This document shows positions 55,501 through 64,000 of a stretch of DNA of 64,000 nt, in pieces (within the stretch, counting starts at the first letter, position 1; every line of letters starts with the position of its first letter). The DNA lies in NCBI RefSeq assembly GCF_030296775.1, contig NZ_AP027742.1, positions 248,001 through 312,000 on the forward strand. The letters are read 5' to 3'. Source of the DNA: Claveliimonas bilis. Lineage in GTDB: Bacteria; Bacillota; Clostridia; Lachnospirales; Lachnospiraceae. The translations under genes and the position numbers were made by a program. The notes below the pieces were generated by a model, which saw only the letters and a program-made list of their open reading frames with translations, ran no database searches and had not been told where the DNA came from.

Positions 55501-56436
55501 ATGAATTTAAAAGGACGTAGTTTTTTGAAGTTAAGAGACTTTACTGCAGAGGAGATTTTATACCTGGTAGATCTTGCAGAGGAGCTGAAAGAAAAACGAA
55601 AAAAAGGAATCAAAGGACACAGCCTGCAGGGAAAGAATATTGCCCTGATCTTTGAAAAACCTTCTACAAGAACGAGATGTGCTTTTACTATCGGGGCGCA
55701 GGACGAGGGTGCAACTGCGACATATCTGGCAGGGTCCGAACTGCAGCTCGGCGAAAAGGAGAGTATTGAAGATACGGCGCGTGTTCTGGGACGTATGTTT
55801 GACGGAATTGAATACAGAGGATTTGACCACGAATTTGTAGAAGCTCTTGCACAGTACAGCGGCGTTCCGGTATGGAACGGTCTGACAGATCAGTGGCATC
55901 CCACACAGTGTCTGGCAACTCTGCTTACACTGAAGGAAAATTTCGGACATATTAAAGGACTGAAAATTGTTTATCTGGGAGACGGACGCAACAACGTGGC
56001 AAACAGCCTTCTGATGGGATGCAGTAAGGTTGGAGTGAATATTGCTATTGCAGCTCCAAAACGTCTGTGGCCGGATGCAGATCTTGTAGAGGAATGCAGA
56101 GGTTATGCAAAAGAGGCAGGTTCTGTAGTGGAAGTATCGGATGAACTGGATGTGGTAGAAGGAGCGGATATGCTCTATACGGACGTATGGTTCTCCATGG
56201 GCGAGGAGAAGAAAGAACAGGAGAGAACAAAGCTTGCCCTTCCGTATCAGGTAAATGCAGAGCTGATGAAGCGCACCGGCAAGGATACCACACTGTTCTC
56301 ACACTGTCTGCCTGCAAATAAAGGAAAAGAAGTAACAGAGGACGTATTTGAAAGCGAGAAATCAGTTGTGTTTGACGAGGCGGAGAATCGTCTGCACACT
56401 ATCAAGGCCATAATGGTTGCAACGCTTGGAGAATAA
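55501..56436 (+). CDS. argF: Ornithine carbamoyltransferase
   Basis: 311 aa. Carbamoyl phosphate site STRTR with upstream KP (FEKPSTRTRCAF), WHPTQ, ornithine-side SMGEE and HCLP (FSHCLPANKG). Either the biosynthetic or catabolic form; no arcA/arcC genes are near. ATG 55501 follows GAGAGGAACG; the in-frame start at 55462 lacks support. Confidence 0.95.
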   Translation: MNLKGRSFLKLRDFTAEEILYLVDLAEELKEKRKKGIKGHSLQGKNIALIFEKPSTRTRCAFTIGAQDEGATATYLAGSELQLGEKESIEDTARVLGRMFDGIEYRGFDHEFVEALAQYSGVPVWNGLTDQWHPTQCLATLLTLKENFGHIKGLKIVYLGDGRNNVANSLLMGCSKVGVNIAIAAPKRLWPDADLVEECRGYAKEAGSVVEVSDELDVVEGADMLYTDVWFSMGEEKKEQERTKLALPYQVNAELMKRTGKDTTLFSHCLPANKGKEVTEDVFESEKSVVFDEAENRLHTIKAIMVATLGE

Positions 56437-56443
56437 TCACGAA

Positions 56444-57424
56444 ATGAAAACAGAAATTTTATCCATGCTTCGGGCAGCAGATGGATATGTATCAGGGCAG
56501 CAGATCTGTGACAGGTTTCATGTGTCCAGAACTGCTGTCTGGAAAGTAATAGAACAGCTAAAAGAAGAAGGGTATGAAATAGAGGCAGTCCGCAGGAGAG
56601 GTTATCACCTGACCGGAAGTCCCGATGTGATGTCAAAAGCTGAAATTGAGAGCCGGATCGAGACAAAATGGGCAGGGCGGAATGTCTTTTATTATGAAGA
56701 AACAGATTCTACCAATACACGGGCAAAGGCCCTGGGAGAAGAAGGGGCGCCCCACGGCACTTTAGCGGCGGCGGATGCACAGAGTGCAGGGAAAGGGCGG
56801 CGCGGCAGAGGATGGGAGTCGGCGCCCGGAAAGGATATCTATATGAGTATCCTTTTAAAACCGCAGATCTCACCTGTGCAGGCGCCTATGCTGACATTGG
56901 TCATGGCTCTTAGCGCCGTAGAGGCGGTGAAGGAAGAGACCGGACTTGATGCCGGAATCAAATGGCCCAATGATCTTGTGATAAATAAGAAAAAAATATG
57001 CGGCATTTTGACGGAAATGAGTCTGGAAGAAGAACAGATCAGTTATGTGGTGATCGGAGTGGGGATTAATGTGAACCATGATGAGTTTCCGGAAGAATTG
57101 GCAGGGAGGGCTACTTCCCTGAAACTGGAATCCGGCAAAGAGTGGACCCGGGCTAAGCTTGTTGCACAGGTGATGGAAAAATTTGAAAAGAATTATGAGA
57201 TCTTTCTGAAGGATGGGAGTCTTGCAGGGCTTAAAGAGCGCTACAACGGGCTTCTTTTAAATAAGGAAAGAGAAGTGCGCGTGCTCGATCCAAAGGGAGA
57301 GTATACGGCATTTGCTTTGGGGATCAATGAAAAAGGAGAGCTTCTTGTGGAGCGGGAGGACGGCAGACGCGAGGCTGTGTTTTCCGGGGAAGTCTCTGTA
57401 CGAGGAATATATGGATATGTATAA
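56444..57424 (+). CDS. birA: Bifunctional biotin ligase / biotin operon repressor
   Basis: 326 aa. N-terminal winged helix-turn-helix (GQQICDRFHVSRTAVWKVIE, about residues 18-50), catalytic biotin-protein ligase domain (GKGRRGRGWES for biotinyl-AMP; KWPNDLVINKKKICGIL), C-terminal SH3-like domain. It is therefore also a repressor. It starts 7 nt after argF. Confidence 0.93.
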   Translation: MKTEILSMLRAADGYVSGQQICDRFHVSRTAVWKVIEQLKEEGYEIEAVRRRGYHLTGSPDVMSKAEIESRIETKWAGRNVFYYEETDSTNTRAKALGEEGAPHGTLAAADAQSAGKGRRGRGWESAPGKDIYMSILLKPQISPVQAPMLTLVMALSAVEAVKEETGLDAGIKWPNDLVINKKKICGILTEMSLEEEQISYVVIGVGINVNHDEFPEELAGRATSLKLESGKEWTRAKLVAQVMEKFEKNYEIFLKDGSLAGLKERYNGLLLNKEREVRVLDPKGEYTAFALGINEKGELLVEREDGRREAVFSGEVSVRGIYGYV

Positions 57425-57761
57425 GGATAAAATTGTGCTCTGCGGGGCAAATTCATATGAGGAAAAATATTATCTCAATCCGGACTTTGAACAGCTTCCG
57501 GATCATGTAAAGGATGAGCTGAAGATCATGTGTGTGCTCTATGTACATGATGTGGGAGGAATCCTGACACTGGCTTATGAGGAAGATGGAACGCTGTGTT
57601 TCGAGGTGTCTTCTGTAGAAGGAGACGCCATGTTTGATGAGATCGGAAGCCAGCTTAAGATCAAGCAGCTGCAAAGGGAAAAAGAAGAACTTCTGGAGGC
57701 TCTTCAGCTGTACTATCAGGTATTTTTCCTGGGACAGGAAGAACAGAAAAAGGGGGACTGA
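57411..57761 (+). CDS. Uncharacterised protein, possibly DUF6145
   Basis: 116 aa acidic protein: KIVLCGANSYEEKYYLNPDF, MCVLYVHDVGGILTLAYEED, and a helical tail LQREKEELLEALQLYYQVFF. It overlaps the birA end by 14 nt and ends 3 nt before coaX, so it is part of that unit. I recall a similar Lachnospiraceae family but cannot confirm the name. Confidence 0.7.
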   Translation: MDMYKDKIVLCGANSYEEKYYLNPDFEQLPDHVKDELKIMCVLYVHDVGGILTLAYEEDGTLCFEVSSVEGDAMFDEIGSQLKIKQLQREKEELLEALQLYYQVFFLGQEEQKKGD

Positions 57762-57764
57762 CGA

Positions 57765-58580
57765 ATGCTGCTTGTAATGGATGTAGGCAACACAAATATT
57801 ACAATGGGGCTGTATCGGGAGAGCGAGCTTCTGGCAAAATTCCGAATGACAACAAAACAGCCGAGAACTTCAGATGAATATGGAATAGCGATCCGGGAAA
57901 TGATCCGGAACCAGGGAGAAAATCCGGAAGAAGTAGACGACATTATCATTGCGTCTGTCGTGCCGGACATTATGCATTCTCTGGGCAGCTGCATTATTAA
58001 ATATTTTAACCGGAAGCCGATCATCGTCTCTGCAGGGATCAAGACCGGAATCCGGGTGGCAACAGAAAATCCGCGCCAGACAGGACCGGATAAGATCGTG
58101 GATGCAGTGGCAGCCTATTATCTGTATGGAGGGCCGGTTATTGTCATTGATTTTGGTACAGCGACTACTTATGATCTGGTAGAGCCGGACGGTACATTTG
58201 CAGTGGGAGTCATTGCGCCGGGGATCCGCACATCAGCAAGAGCGCTGTGGGGAGATGCAGCCATGCTTCCGGAGATTGAAATACGGAAACCGGATACTAT
58301 TCTGGCCAGAGAGACAGTGTCCAGTATGCAGGCCGGACTGGTGTACGGCTATATCGGTCAGACAGAATATATTATTGACCGGATGAAAAAGGAATCCGGA
58401 TATCTGGATGCGAAAGTAGTGGCAACAGGAGGACTTGGAAACATCCTTGCGGCAGCAACGGAAAGTATTGATATCTATGATCCGATCCTGACTCTGGAAG
58501 GTCTGCGCCTTATATATGAAAGGAATCGTTTCCGGGGAAAGAAGAAGGAGCAGGAAACGGAAAGGACATCTGACAGATGA
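57765..58580 (+). CDS. coaX: Type III pantothenate kinase
   Basis: 271 aa, ASKHA fold. First step of CoA synthesis. Phosphate motifs [12 protein letters not shown] and [27 protein letters not shown] with the catalytic Asp, and GGLGNILA near the end. Type III enzymes are not feedback-inhibited by CoA. ATGA overlap with the next gene. Confidence 0.94.
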   Translation: MLLVMDVGNTNITMGLYRESELLAKFRMTTKQPRTSDEYGIAIREMIRNQGENPEEVDDIIIASVVPDIMHSLGSCIIKYFNRKPIIVSAGIKTGIRVATENPRQTGPDKIVDAVAAYYLYGGPVIVIDFGTATTYDLVEPDGTFAVGVIAPGIRTSARALWGDAAMLPEIEIRKPDTILARETVSSMQAGLVYGYIGQTEYIIDRMKKESGYLDAKVVATGGLGNILAAATESIDIYDPILTLEGLRLIYERNRFRGKKKEQETERTSDR

Positions 58581-59533
58581 AAATAGGAAATCTTACAATC
58601 GAGCACCCGTATGTGCTGGCACCGATGGCAGGCGTAACAGACCTGCCATTCCGTTTGCTCTGCAAAGAGCAGGGTGCCGGCCTTTTATGTATGGAAATGG
58701 TAAGCGCAAAAGCGCTTCAGTATGAAAATCGTAATACCAGGGAACTTCTGAAGATCCATCCCGAAGAGTATCCGGTATCCCTCCAGTTGTTTGGCTCGGA
58801 TCCTGATGTCATCAGCGAGCAGGCCAAAAAGATAGAAGAACTTCCTTTTCAGATTTTAGACATCAATATGGGGTGTCCGGTTCCTAAAGTAGTGAAAAAT
58901 GGAGAAGGGTCTGCTTTGATGAAGCAGCCGGATCTGGTCTATGAGATCGTATCCAAAACGGTCAAAGCAATTCAGAAACCTGTGACGGTAAAAATCCGTA
59001 AAGGCTTTGACGATTCCAGTATAAATGCTGTGGAAATCGCAAAGATTATTGAGGAAGCCGGCGGGGCGGCAGTGGCGGTTCACGGAAGGACGAGAGAGCA
59101 GTATTATTCCGGGGAAGCGGACTGGGATATTATCCGGCAGGTCAAAGAAGCGGTTGGCATCCCTGTTATCGGTAATGGAGATGTGACTTCTGTAAAAAAA
59201 GCAATGGACATGATGAAACAGACCGGGTGCGACGGGGTGATGATTGCCCGGGGAGCACAGGGGAATCCATGGATCTTCCGGGAATTGAAGCACTACGATG
59301 AGACAGGAGACATTCTGCCCAGACCTTCCAATACAGAGATCAGGGATATGATGCTCCGGCATGCGGCGCTTCAGATCAAATATAAAGGAGAGTATCAGGG
59401 AATCCGTCAGATGCGCAGTCATGTGGCCTGGTATACCAAAGGGATGACGGGTTCTGCCAGGCTTCGGGAGGCCATCAATCAGGTGGAAAGTTATGAAGAA
59501 TTAAAGGCACTTCTGGAGGCGAAAATCTATTGA
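58577..59533 (+). CDS. dusB: tRNA-dihydrouridine synthase
   Basis: 318 aa FMN TIM-barrel. [15 protein letters not shown] at the start, catalytic Cys in [29 protein letters not shown] and VIGNGDVTS, and [11 protein letters not shown]. The motif set fits DusB/Dus of Firmicutes. It overlaps coaX by 4 nt. Confidence 0.93.
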   Translation: MKIGNLTIEHPYVLAPMAGVTDLPFRLLCKEQGAGLLCMEMVSAKALQYENRNTRELLKIHPEEYPVSLQLFGSDPDVISEQAKKIEELPFQILDINMGCPVPKVVKNGEGSALMKQPDLVYEIVSKTVKAIQKPVTVKIRKGFDDSSINAVEIAKIIEEAGGAAVAVHGRTREQYYSGEADWDIIRQVKEAVGIPVIGNGDVTSVKKAMDMMKQTGCDGVMIARGAQGNPWIFRELKHYDETGDILPRPSNTEIRDMMLRHAALQIKYKGEYQGIRQMRSHVAWYTKGMTGSARLREAINQVESYEELKALLEAKIY

Positions 59534-59558
59534 CATTATAAAGTCTGTTATGTATAAT
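59530..59558 (+). promoter_or_regulatory. greA-lysS promoter
   Basis: Consensus TTGACA (59530-59535), 17-nt spacer, TATAAT (59553-59558). The -35 box overlaps the dusB stop codon. Confidence 0.85.
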
Positions 59559-59642
59559 ATTGAAATTGCGAAAGTAGATTTATATAAGGGAAAGGCCCTG
59601 ACAGATATACAGAAATAAAGCAAGAAAGAGGAGAGGATAGTC

Positions 59643-60125
59643 ATGGAAGAAAAGAAGAGAATTCTTACCTACACCGGTCTGAAGAAGCTGGAAGAAGAGC
59701 TGGAAAATCTGAAAGTCGTAAAGCGTAAAGAAGTTGCTGATAAAATTAAAGAAGCAAGAGAACAGGGAGACCTTTCAGAAAATGCAGAGTACGATGCAGC
59801 AAAAGATGAACAGCGCGACATCGAAGCACGGATCGAAGAGTTGGAGAAGATCCTGAAGAATGCGGAAGTCGTTGTGGAGGATGAAGTCAATCTTGATAAG
59901 ATCAGCATTGGATGCATCGTTACCGTGTATGACGAAGAATTTGAAGAAGAGATAGAATTTAAGATTGTCGGATCTACAGAGGCCAACAGCCTGCAGGGAA
60001 AAATTTCCAATGAGTCACCGGTAGGAAGAGCCCTTCTTGGACATGAAGTCGGAGACAGCGTAAAAGTAGAGACGCAGGCAGGAGAACTGGAGTACAAAGT
60101 TTTGAAGATCGACCGTTCCCTCTAA
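59643..60125 (+). CDS. greA: Transcription elongation factor GreA
   Basis: 160 aa. The N-terminal coiled coil reaches into the RNA polymerase channel ([38 protein letters not shown] with the tip acidic residues). The C-terminal FKBP-like domain includes [16 protein letters not shown]. It rescues backtracked polymerase. Confidence 0.96.
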   Translation: MEEKKRILTYTGLKKLEEELENLKVVKRKEVADKIKEAREQGDLSENAEYDAAKDEQRDIEARIEELEKILKNAEVVVEDEVNLDKISIGCIVTVYDEEFEEEIEFKIVGSTEANSLQGKISNESPVGRALLGHEVGDSVKVETQAGELEYKVLKIDRSL

Positions 60126-60176
60126 AACAGGGCGGTATCTGATAATAAGGATAAAAGAGAAGAGGAGTGAAGATCA

Positions 60177-62117
60177 GTGTCTAATCAGCAGAAGAATGCC
60201 CAGGAACCAGATTTAAACCAGCTTAGAAAGGTACGCCGCGAGAAGCTGGCGGAGCTTCAGGCAAACGGAAAAGACCCCTATCAGGTTATGCGTTATGATG
60301 TGACATGCCATACATCTGATATTAAGGATCATTATGAGGAGATGGAAGGAAAGCACGTGACGGTTGCAGGCCGTGTGATGCAGAAACGTGTGATGGGAAA
60401 GGCATCCTTCTGTAATGTTCTTGATCAGAGCGGAAATATCCAGTGCTATGTTGCAAGAGATGGCATAGGAGAAGAAGAATACAAAGATTTCAAGAAGCTG
60501 GATATCGGTGATATTGTAGGTGTGGAAGGAGAAGTCTTTAAGACAAAGACAGGAGAGATTTCCATTCATGCCTCTGCAGTAAAGCTTCTGTCTAAGAGCC
60601 TGCAGATCCTTCCGGAGAAATTCCACGGACTGACAAACACAGATATGCGTTATCGTCAGAGATATGTGGATCTCATTATGAATCCGGAAGTGCGGGATAC
60701 ATTTATCAAACGTTCTCATATTATCAGTTCCATCCGGAGATACCTGGACGGACAGGGATTCCTTGAGGTAGAGACCCCTATGCTTGTAAGCAATGCCGGA
60801 GGAGCTGCAGCAAGACCCTTTGAGACACATTTTAATGCTCTGGGAGAGGACTTTAAACTCCGCATTTCTCTGGAGCTGTATCTGAAACGTCTGATCGTCG
60901 GCGGGCTGGAAAGAGTGTATGAGATCGGGCGTGTATTCAGAAATGAAGGTCTGGATACAAGGCACAACCCGGAATTTACTCTGATGGAGCTGTATCAGGC
61001 ATATACAGATTACAACGGAATGATGGATCTGACAGAGAATCTTTACCGTCATGTAGCGCAGGAAGTTCTGGGAACTACTAAAATCGTATACAACGGCGTA
61101 GAAATGGATCTTGGAAAGCCGTTTGAGCGTATCACTATGGTAGATGCAGTGAAGAAATATGCCGGTGTGGACTGGAACGAGGTAGAGACAACTGAGGATG
61201 CCAAGAAACTTGCGGACGAGCATCACGTAGAATACGAGGCGCATCACAAGAAGGGCGATATCTTAAGCCTCTTCTTTGAAGAGTTTGCAGAGGAACACCT
61301 GATCCAGCCTACTTTTGTTACAGATCATCCGATTGAGATTTCTCCGCTTACAAAGAAAAAACCGGAAAATCCGGAATATGTAGAGCGGTTTGAGTTCTTT
61401 ATGAACGGCTGGGAAATGGCGAACGCTTACTCCGAGCTGAACGATCCTATTGATCAGAAAGAACGGTTCAAAGCACAGGAAGAGCTGCTTGCTATGGGCG
61501 ATGAGGAGGCAAACACGACAGATGAAGACTTCCTCAATGCTCTGGAGATCGGTATGCCGCCGACAGGAGGAATCGGCTTTGGTATTGACAGAATGTGTAT
61601 GCTTCTGACAGATTCTGCGGCAATCCGTGACGTGCTTTTGTTCCCCACAATGAAGTCACAGGGAGCGGCAAAGAATGCTGCGAACAATGAAAGTCAGGCG
61701 GCGCCGGCAGCTGCAAAGGCAGAAAAACCGGCAGCGAAGATCGACTTTTCCAACGTGAAGATCGAGCCCCTCTTTGAAGAGATGGTAGATTTTGAGACAT
61801 TTGCAAAATCCGATTACCGTGCTGTGAAGATCCTGGCATGTGAGGCTGTGCCCAAGAGCAAAAAGCTTTTGAAATTTACTCTGGATGACGGCGTTCGCAA
61901 GGACCGCGTGATCTTAAGCGGTATTCACGAGTATTACGAGCCGGAAGAACTGGTTGGAAAGACAGCGATTGCTATCGTAAACCTGCCGCCGAGAAAGATG
62001 ATGGGAATTGACTCTGAGGGTATGCTGATCTCAGCAGTACATGAGGAGGACGGCCATGAAGGACTGAATCTTCTGATGGTGGATGACAGGATCCCGGCAG
62101 GAGCGAAGCTCTACTAG
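60177..62117 (+). CDS. lysS: Lysyl-tRNA synthetase with C-terminal tRNA-binding domain
   Basis: 646 aa, about 140 longer than standard class II LysRS. Anticodon-binding OB domain, then motif 2 ([20 protein letters not shown]) and motif 3 ([14 protein letters not shown]), ending near residue 500. After an Ala/Lys-rich linker comes an EMAPII/Trbp111-like OB fold (about 535-646: [38 protein letters not shown]), as on MetRS C-termini. The extra domain should improve tRNA capture. Start GTG 60177. Confidence 0.95.
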   Translation: MSNQQKNAQEPDLNQLRKVRREKLAELQANGKDPYQVMRYDVTCHTSDIKDHYEEMEGKHVTVAGRVMQKRVMGKASFCNVLDQSGNIQCYVARDGIGEEEYKDFKKLDIGDIVGVEGEVFKTKTGEISIHASAVKLLSKSLQILPEKFHGLTNTDMRYRQRYVDLIMNPEVRDTFIKRSHIISSIRRYLDGQGFLEVETPMLVSNAGGAAARPFETHFNALGEDFKLRISLELYLKRLIVGGLERVYEIGRVFRNEGLDTRHNPEFTLMELYQAYTDYNGMMDLTENLYRHVAQEVLGTTKIVYNGVEMDLGKPFERITMVDAVKKYAGVDWNEVETTEDAKKLADEHHVEYEAHHKKGDILSLFFEEFAEEHLIQPTFVTDHPIEISPLTKKKPENPEYVERFEFFMNGWEMANAYSELNDPIDQKERFKAQEELLAMGDEEANTTDEDFLNALEIGMPPTGGIGFGIDRMCMLLTDSAAIRDVLLFPTMKSQGAAKNAANNESQAAPAAAKAEKPAAKIDFSNVKIEPLFEEMVDFETFAKSDYRAVKILACEAVPKSKKLLKFTLDDGVRKDRVILSGIHEYYEPEELVGKTAIAIVNLPPRKMMGIDSEGMLISAVHEEDGHEGLNLLMVDDRIPAGAKLY

Positions 62118-62148
62118 AAAATATTTGAATAAATATCGGATCAAATGG

Positions 62149-62187
62149 AATCCCTCTTTTTGCCTTTGGCTGAAAGAGGGATTTTCT
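62149..62187 (+). terminator. lysS terminator
   Basis: AATCCCTCTTT with AAAGAGGGATT, followed by TTTC. Confidence 0.85.
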
Positions 62188-62217
62188 GAAAAAGAAATGA
62201 AATAAGGAGAGATAAGT

Positions 62218-62400
62218 ATGAAACGTTACATGAACATGGCTTTGTTGTATGCTGTTTTGGCAATGGTTGGAGGAGTGTTTTATCGGGAGTTTACCAAGAT
62301 AAACGGATTTACTGTTAAAACGACGCTTGCAGTGGTACATACCCATTATTTCCTTCTCGGTGTGGTATTCTTCCTTTTGCTAGTGATTGTGCCATTTTAG
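62218..62400 (+). pseudogene. Truncated DUF2871-like membrane protein
   Basis: 60 aa: MKRYMNMALLYAVLAMVGGV, then YREFTKINGF and VVHTHYFLLGVVFFLLL, then a stop. This is the N-terminal half of a small membrane family I recall as DUF2871 (usually about 130 aa with HTH motif histidines). The second half is missing and the following sequence is unrelated. It may be a real short protein, but loss of the later helices suggests decay. AAGGAGAG precedes the ATG. Confidence 0.55.
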
Positions 62401-62776
62401 ACTGCTATGGAAAGTTGCTTTTAGATACCTGTAAAAATGGATTTGATGAAGCAACAAAGCAGAAAATACACGGCTATCTGCAAGAGTCGGAATCAGAGGC
62501 AGAGAAGAAGAATCTGAAAATAAGGCTGGAACATTATCAGAAATTTTATGAGAATGGAACGTATGAACAGAGCTGGAAATCCGGAACAGAAGCTAATTAT
62601 GATATGGTAGATGGACAGGTAAATAACCAGAGCAGAAAGACGGCGGAGAATATTCCTGAGAAACTAAAGAAAATCAGTCTAAAAGACTGCGACAGAAACA
62701 GATAGCAATTGCCGTAAGATCAGGGAAACCTATGCCGAAATATTTGGATTGGCAGATAGAGAGAAATGGAAAATAA
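62400..62776 (+). pseudogene. Frameshifted gene remnant of unknown family
   Basis: The frame from 62400 reads DCYGKLLLDTCKNGFDEATK on to EKLKKIS, ending at TAG 62703. In another frame the text continues LRQKQIAIAVRSGKPMPKYL then DWQIERNGK and a stop at 62776, which looks like the true C-terminus. A frameshift near 62680 therefore splits one coding region. It also joins directly onto the truncated membrane gene. I do not recognise the protein. Confidence 0.4.
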
Positions 62777-63154
62777 AAGTGTTTTTTCTGAAATGGATAA
62801 TAAAGCTTGGGATAATATATCCTAGGCTTTCTTTTTATGCTGAAAAAGCGTAATGTATGAAATTAATAGTAGAATCAATTTTGGATTGATATTCTGGTGA
62901 TAATGGGCTGAAAAGCATAGCAGCTATTTATATGCTGATTTTGTATGAAAAGCTAGATAAAAGTGAGCATCTATAGTCAATCACAGAAAGAGGGAGTATA
63001 ATCGAGATATGAAAATAAGATTGCTTATGGGACAGTAAAAGACTGAAGATACGGGAACTTTAGGATGAATGCCGTTTAAATAACAGATATTATATTTGTG
63101 TGCTCTTTTTTGGTACGGTTTGTTTGAAAAGAATAGTAAACGGAGGATTGTGTT
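62777..63154. other. AT-rich gap with decayed sequence
   Basis: About 380 nt without a gene I can support. An open stretch (about 62706-62853) reads IRETYAEIFGLADREKWKIK then VFFLKWIIKLGIIYPRLSFY and may be another C-terminal remnant. The rest shows no hairpin or promoter of note apart from A/T-rich boxes before 63155. Confidence 0.4.
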
Positions 63155-64000
63155 ATGTGTAAAAAGGAAAATGAAAATGTTACTGTGGGAGTTTGCGATG
63201 AATTAGCTGTTGAAAAATCAAGTAGTGCTGATTCATATATTACTGAGTACATTCAAATTGATGAATTGCTTTCTGATAATGTTGAAATGTCTGCTTCGTA
63301 TAGTATAGGCATTATTATTGTGTTTGGGAAAAAGAAAGCGTTTATATCAGATATTTATTTTGATAAAAAATATTTCTCCAATCTTGAAATAAATTCTAAA
63401 AAAAATATTATGTTTTCGACAAAATACGCAACAATAATCCCCGAAGATATAAAAATACAAACATTTGAAAATGTATATCTAGTACGGTTTGTATTGGGAG
63501 GTAAAGAAATAAATGAAAAAACAGGATTTGAACAGCTTACAATCAATCATCAGTATCCTATAGAGATACTTCGTACTTATTCCAAAAAGCAATGTGTAAT
63601 GATGAAAGTATCAGAGAAAAATGTTTGTATAAAAACACTTAAGGAAGTTCCAAAGGATAAGTTGACTGATGAATTAAGGGAAGCAGTTGAGGAAGAATTG
63701 ATTCGTGAGATACAAACAGATGCTATTTTTTTCCCTTCATCATTTCCTAAATTGTTGAAAAAAGTTGGAATAGAAAACTATAGAAGATATGCTGATAGTA
63801 TAGAAGAATTTGTGAATTTATATTTGACTCCGAAGTTTTGCTTTCGCAAAAACATTGTAATTGGAGGAGTAAGGTATCCTAGCATTATTTTACTAGATAA
63901 CGGGCGGGATACGGATGAAGTTTTATTGGAACTGGTTTCTTCTAAGAAGATTAGCAATATCACATTGGATTCAGAAATTAAAGAAAAAATACAGAGGGAA
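63155..64000 (+). CDS. Unknown protein, 5' part only (runs off the window)
   Basis: 282 codons open to the last base, so the gene continues beyond 64000. ATG 63155 with GGAGG 9 nt upstream. Starts MCKKENENVTVGVCDELAVE; no membrane segment is evident. Alternating beta-type stretches (SIGIIIVFGKKKAFISDIYF) precede a more helical region (LTDELREAVEEELIREIQTD, FPKLLKKVGIENYRRYADSI). Codon use is AT-rich (many ATA, AAA, TTA), clearly unlike the upstream genes, which suggests horizontal origin. No family recognised; what follows outside the window is the key context. Confidence 0.75.
   Translation, partial: MCKKENENVTVGVCDELAVEKSSSADSYITEYIQIDELLSDNVEMSASYSIGIIIVFGKKKAFISDIYFDKKYFSNLEINSKKNIMFSTKYATIIPEDIKIQTFENVYLVRFVLGGKEINEKTGFEQLTINHQYPIEILRTYSKKQCVMMKVSEKNVCIKTLKEVPKDKLTDELREAVEEELIREIQTDAIFFPSSFPKLLKKVGIENYRRYADSIEEFVNLYLTPKFCFRKNIVIGGVRYPSIILLDNGRDTDEVLLELVSSKKISNITLDSEIKEKIQRE

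Noticed and set aside
60213-61247. 344-codon minus-strand frame inside lysS
   Set aside because: Shadow frame; lysS motifs are clear on the plus strand.

Overview
The window reads as chromosomal DNA of a low-to-medium GC Firmicute, most likely a gut Lachnospiraceae (Clostridia). Support: strong AGGAGG-type ribosome sites, a SAM-I riboswitch before metK, a large Firmicutes-type SRP RNA, and a rotary-ATPase gene content (F-type and V-type operons together) and several small uncharacterised proteins typical of that family. No species is claimed.

Layout. 0-2 kb: tRNA-Lys, a ThiT-like thiamine transporter subunit and a linked anchored protein of unknown function. 2-8 kb: a divergent TetR / MMPL-exporter / LxxG-heptad-repeat module. 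8-12.3 kb: an accessory patch with AraC and TetR remnants, two tandem type I toxin-antitoxin loci of the holin-like-toxin kind (toxins of 31 and 28 codons on the minus strand, antisense RNAs on the plus strand), three copies of a covarying hairpin repeat, an ABC exporter and a GNAT acetyltransferase. 12.6-19 kb: complete F1Fo ATP synthase operon atpBEFHAGDC, whose first gene appears to start at ACG. 19-19.4 kb: five tandem GC-rich repeats. 19.5-26.6 kb: GH2 glycosidase, YgjP-type peptidase, Sfp-type transferase, XRE-acidic protein, dGTPase, a DUF protein, tadA. 26.6-28.6 kb: SRP RNA gene (minus) with an IS30-family element inserted at its promoter. 28.6-33.7 kb: B12 radical SAM enzyme, a small membrane protein, VanW protein, AIRS-like protein, trmL. 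33.8-35.3 kb: IS91-family element. 35.4-44.3 kb: complete V/A-type ATPase operon, with a long hairpin and two GC-rich repeats between ntpB and ntpD. 44.5-62.1 kb: mainly housekeeping genes (aroK, murA, metK, two-component pair, KtrAB-like K+ uptake, SpoU methyltransferase, diguanylate cyclase, argF, birA, coaX, dus, greA, lysS). 62.2-64 kb: AT-rich, decayed sequence ending in an unknown gene that runs off the window.

How parts fit: the F-type c subunit lacks the Na+ ligand pattern, while the V-type K subunit carries the full NtpK-like Na+ set, so the two machines probably use different ions and, with the KtrAB-like pair, manage H+, Na+ and K+ balance. The less ordinary content is the tandem type I toxin-antitoxin pair, the three-copy structured repeat, and the IS30 insertion whose 13-bp flanking duplication contains the -35 box of the SRP RNA promoter. 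I saw no CRISPR array, prophage or recognisable defence island.
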